From the NCBI RefSeq assembly GCF_001646665.1, contig NZ_LWBU01000395.1, positions 17,435 through 81,434 of the forward strand: a stretch of 64,000 nt of DNA, given 5' to 3'. Each line of letters opens with the position of its first letter. Within the stretch, counting starts at the first letter, position 1. This DNA comes from Streptomyces noursei (GTDB lineage Bacteria; Actinomycetota; Actinomycetes; Streptomycetales; Streptomycetaceae). This document shows positions 1 through 12,158 of this stretch, one piece after another. Both the position numbers and the translations under genes were made by a program. Under the pieces are notes generated by a model. That model had not been told where the DNA came from, did not search any database, and saw nothing but the letters and a program-made list of their open reading frames with translations.

Positions 1-543
1 GGGCATGCGGGCGGCGCGGTGCCGGGCGGCGGGCCACCCCGCGGCGTCCCCGGAGGCGAGGCCGAGCAGGAGGCCCTCGATGCGGCGGGGTGCGGACGCC
101 GGGGTGGTGCGGGCCGTGCCCCTCGTGCCGGCGGGGCCGGTACGCCGTCCCTTGCGGGCGGGGAGGCCGCGGTCCTCGGCGGCGGGCGCGGCGCCCGGGG
201 CGGCGGTGACGGGTGCGGTTGCCGGGGCGGGCGTGAGGCGGGGGGAGGGGGCGGGGGCGGTGCGCGGAGCGGTGGCGGCGGATGACGCGGGGTCCGGGGC
301 GGGGTCCGGGGCGGTGGCCGGGGCGGGGCCCGGGGCGGCGGCGTGCTGCGCGGGCGGGCGGCCGGAGCCCCGCGTGCCGTCGCCGGCGGGGCCGTCCACC
401 GGGCCGGGCGGGGCGGTGGCGCGGGCGGTACGACCGCTCCCGGCCGGGTGCGTCCCTCCCGGCGGGGGCGGGCCCTCCCGTCCGTGCGGTGCCTCGTCGG
501 CGGGGGCTCCGGTCGGCGGGGCTTGCGGGGGCGTGGGCGGCAT
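1..543 (-). CDS. ADP-ribosylglycohydrolase-family protein, 3' part outside window
   Basis: Reading leftwards from an ATG at 543-541, the frame stays open for 181 codons to the window edge, so the gene is truncated at its C-terminus. The first ~150 residues are a low-complexity Pro/Ala/Thr/Gly-rich stretch. After it comes RIEGLLLGLASGDAAGWPAA, which matches the start of the DraG/ADP-ribosylglycohydrolase fold (G-L-x-G-x-x-x-G-D-A-x-G). Enzymes of this fold remove ADP-ribose from proteins or small molecules using two metal ions; the metal-binding TDDT and C-terminal D-x-D motifs would lie outside the window. The start shares one base with the stop of the upstream homologous gene (TGATG), so the two are probably translationally coupled. 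The long disordered extension is unusual for the family. The substrate is unknown. Confidence 0.75.
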   Translation of the reverse strand, partial: MPPTPPQAPPTGAPADEAPHGREGPPPPGGTHPAGSGRTARATAPPGPVDGPAGDGTRGSGRPPAQHAAAPGPAPATAPDPAPDPASSAATAPRTAPAPSPRLTPAPATAPVTAAPGAAPAAEDRGLPARKGRRTGPAGTRGTARTTPASAPRRIEGLLLGLASGDAAGWPAARHRAARMP

Positions 544-1580
544 CAGGGGGCCTCCGTCTCGTCGTACGGGGTGAGCAGCTCCGCGACGTCCAGCACGTGG
601 TAGCCGCGCATCGAGGGCAGGCAGCTGCCGCGTACGGGGCCGATGGCGGCCGCCCAGTCCGCGGGGATCGCCGTGGCGCCGGACATCGCGCCGGCCAGGG
701 CGCCCGCCACGGCGGCGGTGGTGTCGGCGTCCCGCCCCATGTTGACCGCCGTCAGGACCGAGGTGACGAAGTCGCCGCGGGCCGCCGCGAACGCGCCGAA
801 CGCCAGCCCCACGGCCTCCGGCGCCAGGTCCGTCCAGGGGTAGCCGCCGATGACCACGGCCGAACGGACCGCCCGCTCCCGCGCCAGCGGGTCGGGCTGG
901 ACGCGCTGCGCCGCCACCACCGCGCGGCGCATGGAGCGGGCCGTCCAGGAGTCCATCGGCACCACCGACAGCGCGGCCGCGATCACCGAGGCGGGTCCGG
1001 CGCCCGACATGGCCGCCGCCACGCCCGCCGCGACGGCCTGGCCCCCGTAGATGCCCTCGCCCTCGTGGCTGACCGTGCCGTCGATCGCGACCAGCCGCGC
1101 CGCCTCCGCCGGGCGGCCCGCCGCGAAGACGCCGAAGGGCGCCGCCCGCATGGCCAGCCCGTCGCTCCAGGCGTGCCGGTGCTGGGCCGAGATGGGGGCG
1201 GCCAGTCCGCGCCGGAGGTTCTCCAGCGTGCCGCGCTCGCTGAACCCGGCGCCGCGGAACGGGCCCTCGTCGAGGTCGGCGATCCACCGGTGCCAGGCCT
1301 TCTCGACCTGCGGGACGGTCAGCGCCGACCCGTGCCGGGCGAGCAGCAGCCCCGAGAAGATCGCGTACTCGGTGTCGTCCGTGCCTGCCGGGTCCTCGCT
1401 GACGAAGCCCTCGATGCGGCCCCAGCGGCGGCGGATCTCCGAGGGCCGCATGTTCTCGGCCGGGGCCCCGAGCGCGTCACCGACGGCCAGCCCCAGCAGC
1501 GCCCCCCGCGCGCGGTCGAGCACTGTCGCCGCGTCGGCGCGAGCAGCGGGATCGCGGACGATCGGCTCCGTCGGCTCCAT
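543..1580 (-). CDS. ADP-ribosylglycohydrolase family protein
   Basis: The protein has 345 residues and is probably cytoplasmic. It carries the DraG-fold landmarks: RGALLGLAVGDALGAP near residue 25, a metal-binding AGTDDTEYA near residue 67, and a second metal site, NMGRDADTTAAVAGAL, near residue 265. The length is normal for a single-domain member. Known family members hydrolyse ADP-ribose from arginine or serine, from O-acetyl-ADP-ribose, or related linkages; the sequence alone does not give the substrate here. The start ATG lies at 1580-1578. The gene overlaps the next one by one base, so two family members form a coupled pair, probably arising by duplication and divergence. No toxin-type ADP-ribosyltransferase is visible next to them. 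Confidence 0.85.
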   Translation of the reverse strand: MEPTEPIVRDPAARADAATVLDRARGALLGLAVGDALGAPAENMRPSEIRRRWGRIEGFVSEDPAGTDDTEYAIFSGLLLARHGSALTVPQVEKAWHRWIADLDEGPFRGAGFSERGTLENLRRGLAAPISAQHRHAWSDGLAMRAAPFGVFAAGRPAEAARLVAIDGTVSHEGEGIYGGQAVAAGVAAAMSGAGPASVIAAALSVVPMDSWTARSMRRAVVAAQRVQPDPLARERAVRSAVVIGGYPWTDLAPEAVGLAFGAFAAARGDFVTSVLTAVNMGRDADTTAAVAGALAGAMSGATAIPADWAAAIGPVRGSCLPSMRGYHVLDVAELLTPYDETEAP

Positions 1581-2009
1581 CGGCGTGGCCCTTCCGTGCG
1601 CACCGATCCGATTCCTGGATGTGTGCCACGCCCGGCGTGCGGGTTGTCGGTGCGCACCGCGGTGTCACCCGCCTGCCGCAGCCGCCCGGCGCGCATGTCC
1701 GGGGGCAGCCGGGGAGTTCCGCGAGCCGCCGGTGGGCGGGCCGGGCAGCGCTCCGGGCAGCGGGCGGGGAAGCAGGCGGCGAACCGGGCTCGGGACCACC
1801 CGGACGGAGCGGCCCAGGAGCGCCGGGGGAGTCCCCGTGGAACCGGATCGCGCCCCCGGAGGACAGGCCGGGATCCGCCGGGCCGGAGCGCCGGGTAAGT
1901 AAAGCCTGCCTTGCTGGCGCGCCCCTTACATGGCGCGTATTTTCGAAGGTGTCGGGGGGAGCGGGGTCATCCGGACCCGCTGCCGACACAAGGCGACAAG
2001 GGGATAGTT
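1581..2009. other. Divergent intergenic region between ADP-ribosylglycohydrolase and VIT genes
   Basis: This 429-base stretch separates two divergent genes. I see no convincing protein-coding frame: the open frames here use atypical codons and have no ribosome-binding site. Its right half holds the iron-box-like element listed separately and an AT-richer patch around 1926-1945. It is presumably the regulatory region for both flanking genes. Confidence 0.5.
1896..1914. promoter_or_regulatory. Possible IdeR/DmdR1 iron box upstream of the VIT transporter
   Basis: The 19-base sequence TAAGTAAAGCCTGCCTTGC agrees at about 12 of 19 positions with the DtxR/IdeR/DmdR1 iron box (TWAGGTWAGSCTWACCTWA). 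The central AAGCCT and the outer AG/CT elements match best. It lies 95 bases before the GTG start of a predicted Fe/Mn transporter, which is where a metal regulator would be expected. The match is imperfect, so this is inference from position plus similarity. Confidence 0.35.
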
Positions 2010-2738
2010 GTGTCCATCATCGAGACCGGGGCGACGCTTCACGAGGCGCACCGCGACAACCACACCCACCGCGACGTGAACGGCGGCTGGCTCCGCCCCG
2101 CCGTGTTCGGCGCGATGGACGGTCTCGTCTCCAACCTCGCCCTGATGACCGGTGTGGCGGGCGGCGCGGTGTCCCAGCAGACCATCGTGATCACCGGCCT
2201 GGCGGGGCTCGCGGCCGGCGCGTTCTCCATGGCCGCCGGCGAGTACACCTCCGTGGCCTCGCAGCGCGAGCTGGTGCAGGCGGAACTGGACGTGGAGCGG
2301 CACCAGTTGCGCAAGCACCCGGTGGACGAGATGGAGGAGCTGGCGGCGCTGTACGTGGCGCGCGGCGTCGAGCCGGCGCTCGCCCGCGAGGTCGCCATGC
2401 AGCTGTCGAGGGACCCGGAGCAGGCGCTGGAGATCCACGCCCGCGAGGAGCTGGGCATCGACCCCGACGACCTGCCCTCGCCGGCGGTCGCGGCCCTGTC
2501 GTCCTTCGGGTCGTTCGCGCTGGGCGCGCTGCTGCCCGTCCTGCCCTACCTGCTGGGCGCCACCGCCCTGTGGCCGGCGGTGCTGCTCGCGCTGCTCGGG
2601 CTGTTCGCGTGCGGCGCCCTGGTGGCGCGGGTGACCGCACGCAGCTGGTGGTACAGCGGTCTGCGCCAGCTGGCCCTCGGCGGTGCGGCGGCGGCCGTCA
2701 CCTACGGGCTGGGCGCCCTGTTCGGCGCGGCCGTCTGA
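2010..2738 (+). CDS. VIT1/CCC1 family Fe(2+)/Mn(2+) transporter
   Basis: This is a 242-residue integral membrane protein. The N-terminus is His-rich (HEAHRDNHTHRD). It is followed by the family signature WLRPAVFGAMDGLVSNLALM, then GLAAGAFSMAAGEYTS, a cytoplasmic helical segment with acidic and His residues (about residues 85-150), and three more hydrophobic helices, giving five membrane segments in all. Relatives move ferrous iron or manganese into vacuoles or out of the bacterial cytosol, often in exchange for protons. I chose the GTG at 2010 because AAGGGG lies just upstream; longer upstream readings have no ribosome-binding site. A putative iron box upstream and a strong terminator downstream suggest a monocistronic, possibly iron-regulated unit. 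Confidence 0.88.
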   Translation: MSIIETGATLHEAHRDNHTHRDVNGGWLRPAVFGAMDGLVSNLALMTGVAGGAVSQQTIVITGLAGLAAGAFSMAAGEYTSVASQRELVQAELDVERHQLRKHPVDEMEELAALYVARGVEPALAREVAMQLSRDPEQALEIHAREELGIDPDDLPSPAVAALSSFGSFALGALLPVLPYLLGATALWPAVLLALLGLFACGALVARVTARSWWYSGLRQLALGGAAAAVTYGLGALFGAAV

Positions 2739-2761
2739 TCCGTACCGGATCGTCGCCGCTC

Positions 2762-2790
2762 AGCCCCCTCGACAGGCGATCGAGGGGGCT
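2762..2790 (+). terminator. Hairpin terminator after the VIT gene
   Basis: A perfect 11-bp stem, AGCCCCCTCGA (2762-2772) with TCGAGGGGGCT (2780-2790), encloses a 7-base loop. It begins 23 bases after the stop codon of the metal transporter. A long GC-rich stem with little T-tract is typical of Streptomyces terminators. Confidence 0.8.
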
Positions 2791-3210
2791 TCGCCGTACC
2801 GTTGCCGTACCGTTGAGGAACCGACGAAGGTGTTGTGACGAACGTCCAATAGCTCTATCCGCCCTCCGATGAGACACTATGCAGCGCGGCACATAAGTAG
2901 CCGTAAACCGGCGGTTTCGAAGCCCTCACCACAGGGCATGAGCCGTAGACGCTGCGGGCAACGAAGCCCGGGCACCCCCACAGGTCACTGCGTGTCGATC
3001 TCCCGACGGTCCGTCCGCCTGTCAGGCTTGTGAAACCCCGCCGCCATCAGCGGTGTCCGCATGTTGGAACGAGCTTTCCGCTTTTCGAGAAGCACTCCAT
3101 CATGTAACCTGCACGAAATTTTGCGGAGGGCCAACGTCGTCCCTCTGGTACTCGCACTCCCGGACCTCCTCCGGGAGATGCCCCCAGCCACGACGACGAC
3201 GGGAGAGCCG
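2791..3210 (+). promoter_or_regulatory. Leader region of gltB, with a GlnR-like site
   Basis: These 420 bases hold no gene I can support. The base composition is less G+C-rich than the flanking genes, which fits a promoter and leader. At 3104-3119 lies GTAAC, six bases, then GAAAT, close to one GlnR half-site pair (gTnAC-n6-GaAAC), 92 bases before the gltB start. A second pair at the usual 22-base offset is not seen. Near 2870-2880 a TATGCAG-like segment could be a -10 element. I looked for a riboswitch fold and did not recognise a known class. Confidence 0.35.
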
Positions 3211-7765
<4,555 letters not shown>

Positions 7766-7773
<8 letters not shown>

Positions 7774-9226
7774 CCCCAAGGGCTTCCTGACCACCGGGCG
7801 CGAGGTCGCCAAGACCCGTCCCGTGGCCGAGCGCGTCAAGGACTGGAACGAGGTCTACGTCCCCGGCTCCCTGCTGCCGATCATCAGCAAGCAGGCCGGC
7901 CGGTGCATGGACTGCGGCATCCCGTTCTGCCACAACGGCTGTCCGCTGGGGAACCTGATCCCCGAGTGGAACGACTACGCCTACCGCGAGGACTGGTCCG
8001 CCGCGTCCGAGCGGCTGCACGCCACGAACAACTTCCCCGAGTTCACCGGGCGGCTGTGCCCCGCGCCCTGCGAGGCGGCGTGCGTGCTGGGCATCAACCA
8101 GCCCGCCGTCACCATCAAGAACGTCGAGGTCTCGATCATCGACAAGGCGTGGGACTCCGGTGACGTCACCCCGCAGCCGCCGGAGCGGCTGTCCGGCAAG
8201 ACCGTCGCCGTCATCGGCTCCGGCCCGGCCGGCCTCGCCGCCGCGCAGCAGCTGACCCGCGCCGGCCACACGGTCGCCGTGTACGAGCGGGCCGACCGCA
8301 TCGGCGGCCTGCTGCGGTACGGCATCCCCGAGTTCAAGATGGAGAAGGTGCACATCAACCGGCGCATCGAGCAGATGCGCGCGGAGGGCACCAAGTTCCG
8401 CACCGAGATCGAGATCGGCGTCGACATCGACGCCGCGAAGCTGCGCAGGCGGTACGACGCGGTCGTCATCGCCGCCGGTGCCACCGTCTCGCGCGACCTG
8501 CCGGTCCCGGGCCGGGAGCTCAAGGGCATCCACTTCGCCATGGAGTACCTGCCGCTCGCCAACAAGGTGCAGGAGGGCGACTTCGTGGCGCCCCCCATCA
8601 CCGCGGAGGGCAAGCACGTCGTCGTCATCGGCGGCGGCGACACCGGCGCGGACTGCGTGGGCACCGCCCACCGCCAGGGCGCGGCCTCCGTCACGCAGCT
8701 GGAGATCATGCCGCGGCCGGGCGAGGAGCGGAACGCGAACCAGCCGTGGCCGACCTTCCCCATGCTGTACAAGGTCACCTCGGCGCACGAGGAGGGCGGC
8801 GAGCGGGTCTACTCCGTCTCCACCACCCACTTCGAGGGCGACGAGGACGGCAACGTCCAGTTCCTCCACCTCGTCGAGGTCGAGTTCAAGGACGGCAAGC
8901 TGGAGCAGAAGCCCGGCACCGAGCGGAAGATCCCGGCCCAGCTGGTCACCCTCGCCATGGGCTTCACCGGCACCGACCAGGCCAACGGCCTGGTGCAGCA
9001 GTTCGGCCTGGAGCTCGACGAGCGCGGCAACATCGCCCGCGACGCCGACTTCGCGACCAACGTCGACGGCGTGTTCGTCGCCGGTGACGCCGGCCGCGGC
9101 CAGTCGCTGATCGTCTGGGCCATCGCCGAGGGCCGCTCCGCGGCGCGCGGCGTGGACCGCTACCTGACGGGCGCCAGCGAGCTGCCGGCCCCGATCCGCC
9201 CGACGGACCGCGCGCTCACGGTCTGA
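7766..9226 (+). CDS. gltD: Glutamate synthase small subunit
   Basis: The protein has 486 residues. It takes electrons from NADPH through FAD and passes them via iron-sulfur centres to GltB. Near the N-terminus are the cysteine clusters CMDCGIPFCHNGCPLGN (about residues 47-63) and LCPAPCEAAC (about 94-103), which bind the low-potential [4Fe-4S] centres. The FAD site is VIGSGPAGLAAAQQL (about 151). The NADPH site is VIGGGDTGADC (about 289). A C-terminal FAD-contacting GVFVAGDAGRGQSL lies at about 433. Its start overlaps the gltB stop by 8 bases, which indicates translational coupling and balanced subunit synthesis. Confidence 0.97.
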
Positions 9227-9529
9227 CGCCCCGCCGGCCGGGCGGTCGCCGCGGGGACACCCGCGAGCCGCCCCGGCCGGCACGGCTCCCGGAGCCGGGC
9301 GCACCGTGCAGGGAGCCCGCCCGTCCGCCACCGCGCCAGGTGCCCGGCCGGGCGCCCGCGAACAGGTCTCCCCTCCACGGGCCGGGAGCACCCCCCGTCC
9401 GGGCGGGGCTCCCGTGGCACCGGGGCGGGGGCGGGCGCGGTAGAGTCGGGGTGCCGAGAACCGGCCGGCCCGCACGGGCCCGGCGGCTCGGACCCCTCAG
9501 ACGTCCCGTACAACGGCGTGCGGAACACA
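9227..9529. other. Intergenic region after gltD, no gene seen
   Basis: This roughly 300-base GC-rich stretch contains only overlapping Pro/Arg/Gly-rich open frames in several phases, with no ribosome-binding site and poor codon use. Short GC-rich inverted repeats just after the gltD stop could help terminate gltBD transcription. I see no coding potential. Confidence 0.5.
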
Positions 9530-9573
9530 GCAGCGCCTGCCGTGTCCCCGACCGGACCTTCGGCAGGCGCTGC
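9530..9573 (+). terminator. Long-stem hairpin between gltD and the accessory island
   Basis: A perfect 13-bp inverted repeat, GCAGCGCCTGCCG (9530-9542) with CGGCAGGCGCTGC (9561-9573), encloses an 18-base loop. It sits about 100 bases before the next start codon. It may be the distal gltBD terminator, or an insulator at the left edge of the accessory region. Confidence 0.6.
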
Positions 9574-9642
9574 GCCATGTCCGGCGCGCGCGGTGCCGGT
9601 GTGCGCGTCGCATGCGCCCTGTCGGGCGCGGGCCCGCTTCTC

Positions 9643-9673
9643 TACGATCGGTTCTCCGATCGGGGGAGGGGGA
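9643..9673 (+). promoter_or_regulatory. Promoter-hairpin overlap and strong ribosome-binding site
   Basis: TACGAT (9643-9648) resembles a -10 hexamer. It is nested in a perfect inverted repeat, CGATCGG (9645-9651) with CCGATCG (9656-9662). The purine-rich GGGGGAGGGGGAG follows at once and serves as ribosome-binding site for the ATG at 9680. The palindrome across the -10 could be an operator; in RNA it could affect access to the ribosome-binding site. Confidence 0.35.
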
Positions 9674-9679
9674 GTGCCC

Positions 9680-10645
9680 ATGGCGTCGTCGGCGCGGACG
9701 AACCGCACGAACCGGCTGGAGGCCGCGGTCGCCTTCTGCCTGCGCAACTTCGAAGTGGTCTTCGCGGCCGGCATCGGCCTCACCGTCGGCATCCTCGACA
9801 TCTTCGGCGACCGGCTCATCGAGTCGGACTTCGCCTCCGGCGCCACCCTCGTGGTCCTCGGCGCCCTCGCCGTCGGCTCGCTCTCCGAGCGCACCCGCCG
9901 CCCGCACGCCATCCAGGAGGCCATGGCCGGCACCCGCCGCGCCATCGAGGACCTCACCATGGTCCGCTCCCTCGCCGGCAACGAGGTCCGGGAAGCGCTC
10001 CGCGAAGCCCGCCAGGGCACCAACATCTGGTACTTCAAGGGCGGCACCGGCACCTACCTCCGGGCCGTCACGCTCCCGCAGTGCGTACGCGCCGCCAAGG
10101 AGAACCGCTCCCAGCTCAACGTCAAGATCGAGATACTGAACCCGGCGGACGAACGGGCCTGCAACGCCTACGCCCAGTTCCGCCGGATGTTCTCCGGCAC
10201 CCGCCCCCACAACGCCGACCTGTGGACCGCCGACCGCACCCGCAAGGAGTCGTACGCGACCGTCCTCGCCGCCTGCTGGTTCCGCATGCAGCTGAGCACG
10301 CTCGACATCAGCGTCCACCTGTCGTCGACCGTGCCGACCCTCCGCTTCGACCTGTCGGACTCCGGCCTGATCATCACCCAGGACGACCCCTCGCGGGTCA
10401 ACCTCCTGGTCAGACGCGGACAGCCGCTGTACGACTACTACCTGACCGAGCTGCACCAGAGCCGCGAGCAGGCCACCACGCTGGACCTGCGCGACGCCAC
10501 CCTGCTCAGCCTGTCCCCGACCGTCGACGAGGTGCGCGCCCTGTTCGACGCGCTGGCGCTGCCGCTGCCCCGGACCTTCACCGACGCCGACGTGGGCGAA
10601 GTCATCGCCAAGGCCCTGCACGCAGAGGACCCCTACGGGAGGTGA
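9680..10645 (+). CDS. Membrane-anchored protein of unknown function (two N-terminal helices, large soluble domain)
   Basis: The protein has 321 residues. Residues ~15-75 contain two hydrophobic segments (VVFAAGIGLTVGILDIFG and SGATLVVLGALAVGSL). A helical basic/acidic linker follows. From about residue 110 there is a soluble alpha/beta domain with the motif GTNIWYFKGGTGTYLRAVTL, then KIEILNPADERACNAYAQF and a C-terminal RRGQPLYDYYLTEL. The pattern of a strand, an N-P-x-D-E loop and later short strands recalls phospholipase-D-like folds, but I do not see an HKD motif and do not assign an activity. The ATG at 9680 follows a purine-rich ribosome-binding site; an in-frame GTG at 9674 would lie inside that site. 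The stop is 10 bases before the cupin-phosphatase gene, so the two form an operon. Confidence 0.75.
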   Translation: MASSARTNRTNRLEAAVAFCLRNFEVVFAAGIGLTVGILDIFGDRLIESDFASGATLVVLGALAVGSLSERTRRPHAIQEAMAGTRRAIEDLTMVRSLAGNEVREALREARQGTNIWYFKGGTGTYLRAVTLPQCVRAAKENRSQLNVKIEILNPADERACNAYAQFRRMFSGTRPHNADLWTADRTRKESYATVLAACWFRMQLSTLDISVHLSSTVPTLRFDLSDSGLIITQDDPSRVNLLVRRGQPLYDYYLTELHQSREQATTLDLRDATLLSLSPTVDEVRALFDALALPLPRTFTDADVGEVIAKALHAEDPYGR

Positions 10646-10655
10646 ACCGCCGGCC

Positions 10656-12122
10656 ATGGACGCCCCCGACGACCCGATGCGCGCCCACGTCGACACCTTC
10701 GTACCGGTCCTCGAGGAGATCGCCGCGGGCAAGCGGGACCTGCCCGCCGTCCGCCATCCGCTGGGCTTCCTGTGCCTGCCGCTGCTCAGGGAGGGCGCCG
10801 ACGGCGTCTGCCTCCACCTCTTCGGCGCCGGCCGCCCCACCGCCGAGGTCCCCCCGCTCCACGCCCACAGCTGGGAACTGCGCAGCCACGTCCTGTACGG
10901 CGAGGTCGGCAACGTACGGGTGCGGGTCCGGGACGACGCCGACACCCCCACCCACCGCGTCTTCGAGGTGCACAGCGGCGCCGACGGCGTGGACGAGATA
11001 CGGCCCACCTCCCGGCTGGTGCGCGGCGAGGAGGGCCCCGTCCGCACCAGCCCGGCGGGCGAGACGTACGCGCTCGGCGCGGGCGAGTTCCACACCACCG
11101 TGGTGACACCGGGCCGTTCCGCCGCCACCCTCGTCCTGGGACGGTCCCTGCCCGGCGGACGGGACCTCTCGCTCGGCCCGCTCGACGGGCGGCCCCGCCG
11201 CACGGTCCGCCGGCTGTACGGACCGAGGCCACCGTCCGTGCCGTGCGCACGGCCCTGGGGAGGATCCATGCACAACGCCGCGCCTGACACCGCCCGCCGC
11301 CCCCCGTTCACGGCCGAGCGCCGGGTCGCCGTCGCCGCTGCCGAGGCGACCGGACGGCTGCTGCGGGGCCACTTCGCCGACGCCAGGGCCGTACGCACCA
11401 AGGGAGCGCACGGCGACGTCGTCACCGACCTCGACCTGGCGGCCGAGGAGCTGATCCTCACCCGGCTGCGGCGGCACTTCCCGCGGGACCGGATCCTCTC
11501 CGAGGAGGCCGGGCTGCTGGACACCGGCAGCGGCCGCACCTGGCTGGTCGACCCGCTGGACGGCAGCAACAACGTGGCGATCGGGCTGCCCGCGTACGTC
11601 GTCGGCATCGGCCTGTGCGTCGGGGACACCCCGGTCGTCGGCGTCGTCCACGAGCCGGTCACCGGCCGCACCTGGCACGCCGTCACCGGACAGGGCGCCC
11701 ACGACGACGACGGTACGCGGCTGCGCGGCCCGCACAGCCGCCTCCCCGGCCCCGGGCCCGTGCTCGCCTGGACCCAGGGCCACGCCGTGGACCGCGCCGA
11801 CCGCACCGCGGCCGCCCTGCGCGGCACCCTGGAGCGGCGCTGCCGGCGCGTCCTGCAACTGTGGGCCCCGCTGCTGGGCTGGAGCCTCCTCGCGCGGGGC
11901 ACCATCGACGGGTTCGTCGGCTACCGCGCCGAGGGCGTCGACCTGCCCCCCGGGGCACTGCTCGCCGCCGAGGCCGGCGCGGAGCTGCGCACCCTGCGCG
12001 GCGCGCCCTTCCGGCCCCGCTTCAGCGGCCCCGACTCCGGGCGCAGCTTCGTCGCCGCCCGGGCCGAGACCCTCGGCTACGTCCTCGAAGAGGTCGCCGC
12101 GGCGCTCCGGACGACCACCTGA
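10656..12122 (+). CDS. Cupin-inositol monophosphatase fusion protein
   Basis: The protein has 488 residues. Residues ~1-185 form a cupin-like or dioxygenase-like beta-barrel with PPLHAHSWELRSHVLYG (HxH metal ligands) and a later GEFHTTVV. Residues ~215-488 match the inositol monophosphatase/FBPase/CysQ superfamily: TKGAHGDVVTDLDLAAEE, ILSEEAGLLD and LVDPLDGSNNVAIGLP (the DPxDG metal site). A divergent C-terminal GVDLPPGALLAAEAG stands in for the usual WDxAAG. The enzyme half would dephosphorylate a sugar phosphate, inositol phosphate or PAP-like nucleotide; the substrate is unknown. An in-frame ATG at 11268 (residue 205) has a strong GGGGAGGA ribosome-binding site, so the phosphatase half may also be made alone. 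The gene follows the membrane protein gene by 10 bases. Confidence 0.8.
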   Translation: MDAPDDPMRAHVDTFVPVLEEIAAGKRDLPAVRHPLGFLCLPLLREGADGVCLHLFGAGRPTAEVPPLHAHSWELRSHVLYGEVGNVRVRVRDDADTPTHRVFEVHSGADGVDEIRPTSRLVRGEEGPVRTSPAGETYALGAGEFHTTVVTPGRSAATLVLGRSLPGGRDLSLGPLDGRPRRTVRRLYGPRPPSVPCARPWGGSMHNAAPDTARRPPFTAERRVAVAAAEATGRLLRGHFADARAVRTKGAHGDVVTDLDLAAEELILTRLRRHFPRDRILSEEAGLLDTGSGRTWLVDPLDGSNNVAIGLPAYVVGIGLCVGDTPVVGVVHEPVTGRTWHAVTGQGAHDDDGTRLRGPHSRLPGPGPVLAWTQGHAVDRADRTAAALRGTLERRCRRVLQLWAPLLGWSLLARGTIDGFVGYRAEGVDLPPGALLAAEAGAELRTLRGAPFRPRFSGPDSGRSFVAARAETLGYVLEEVAAALRTTT

Positions 12123-12158
12123 CCGCCACGCCACGGCTCCACCGGGGCGTCCCGGCCG

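Noticed and set aside
3061..3210. An upstream ATG extension of gltB
   Set aside because: There is no ribosome-binding site, the extra residues are not like GltB, and the ATG at 3211 gives the expected propeptide before the catalytic Cys.
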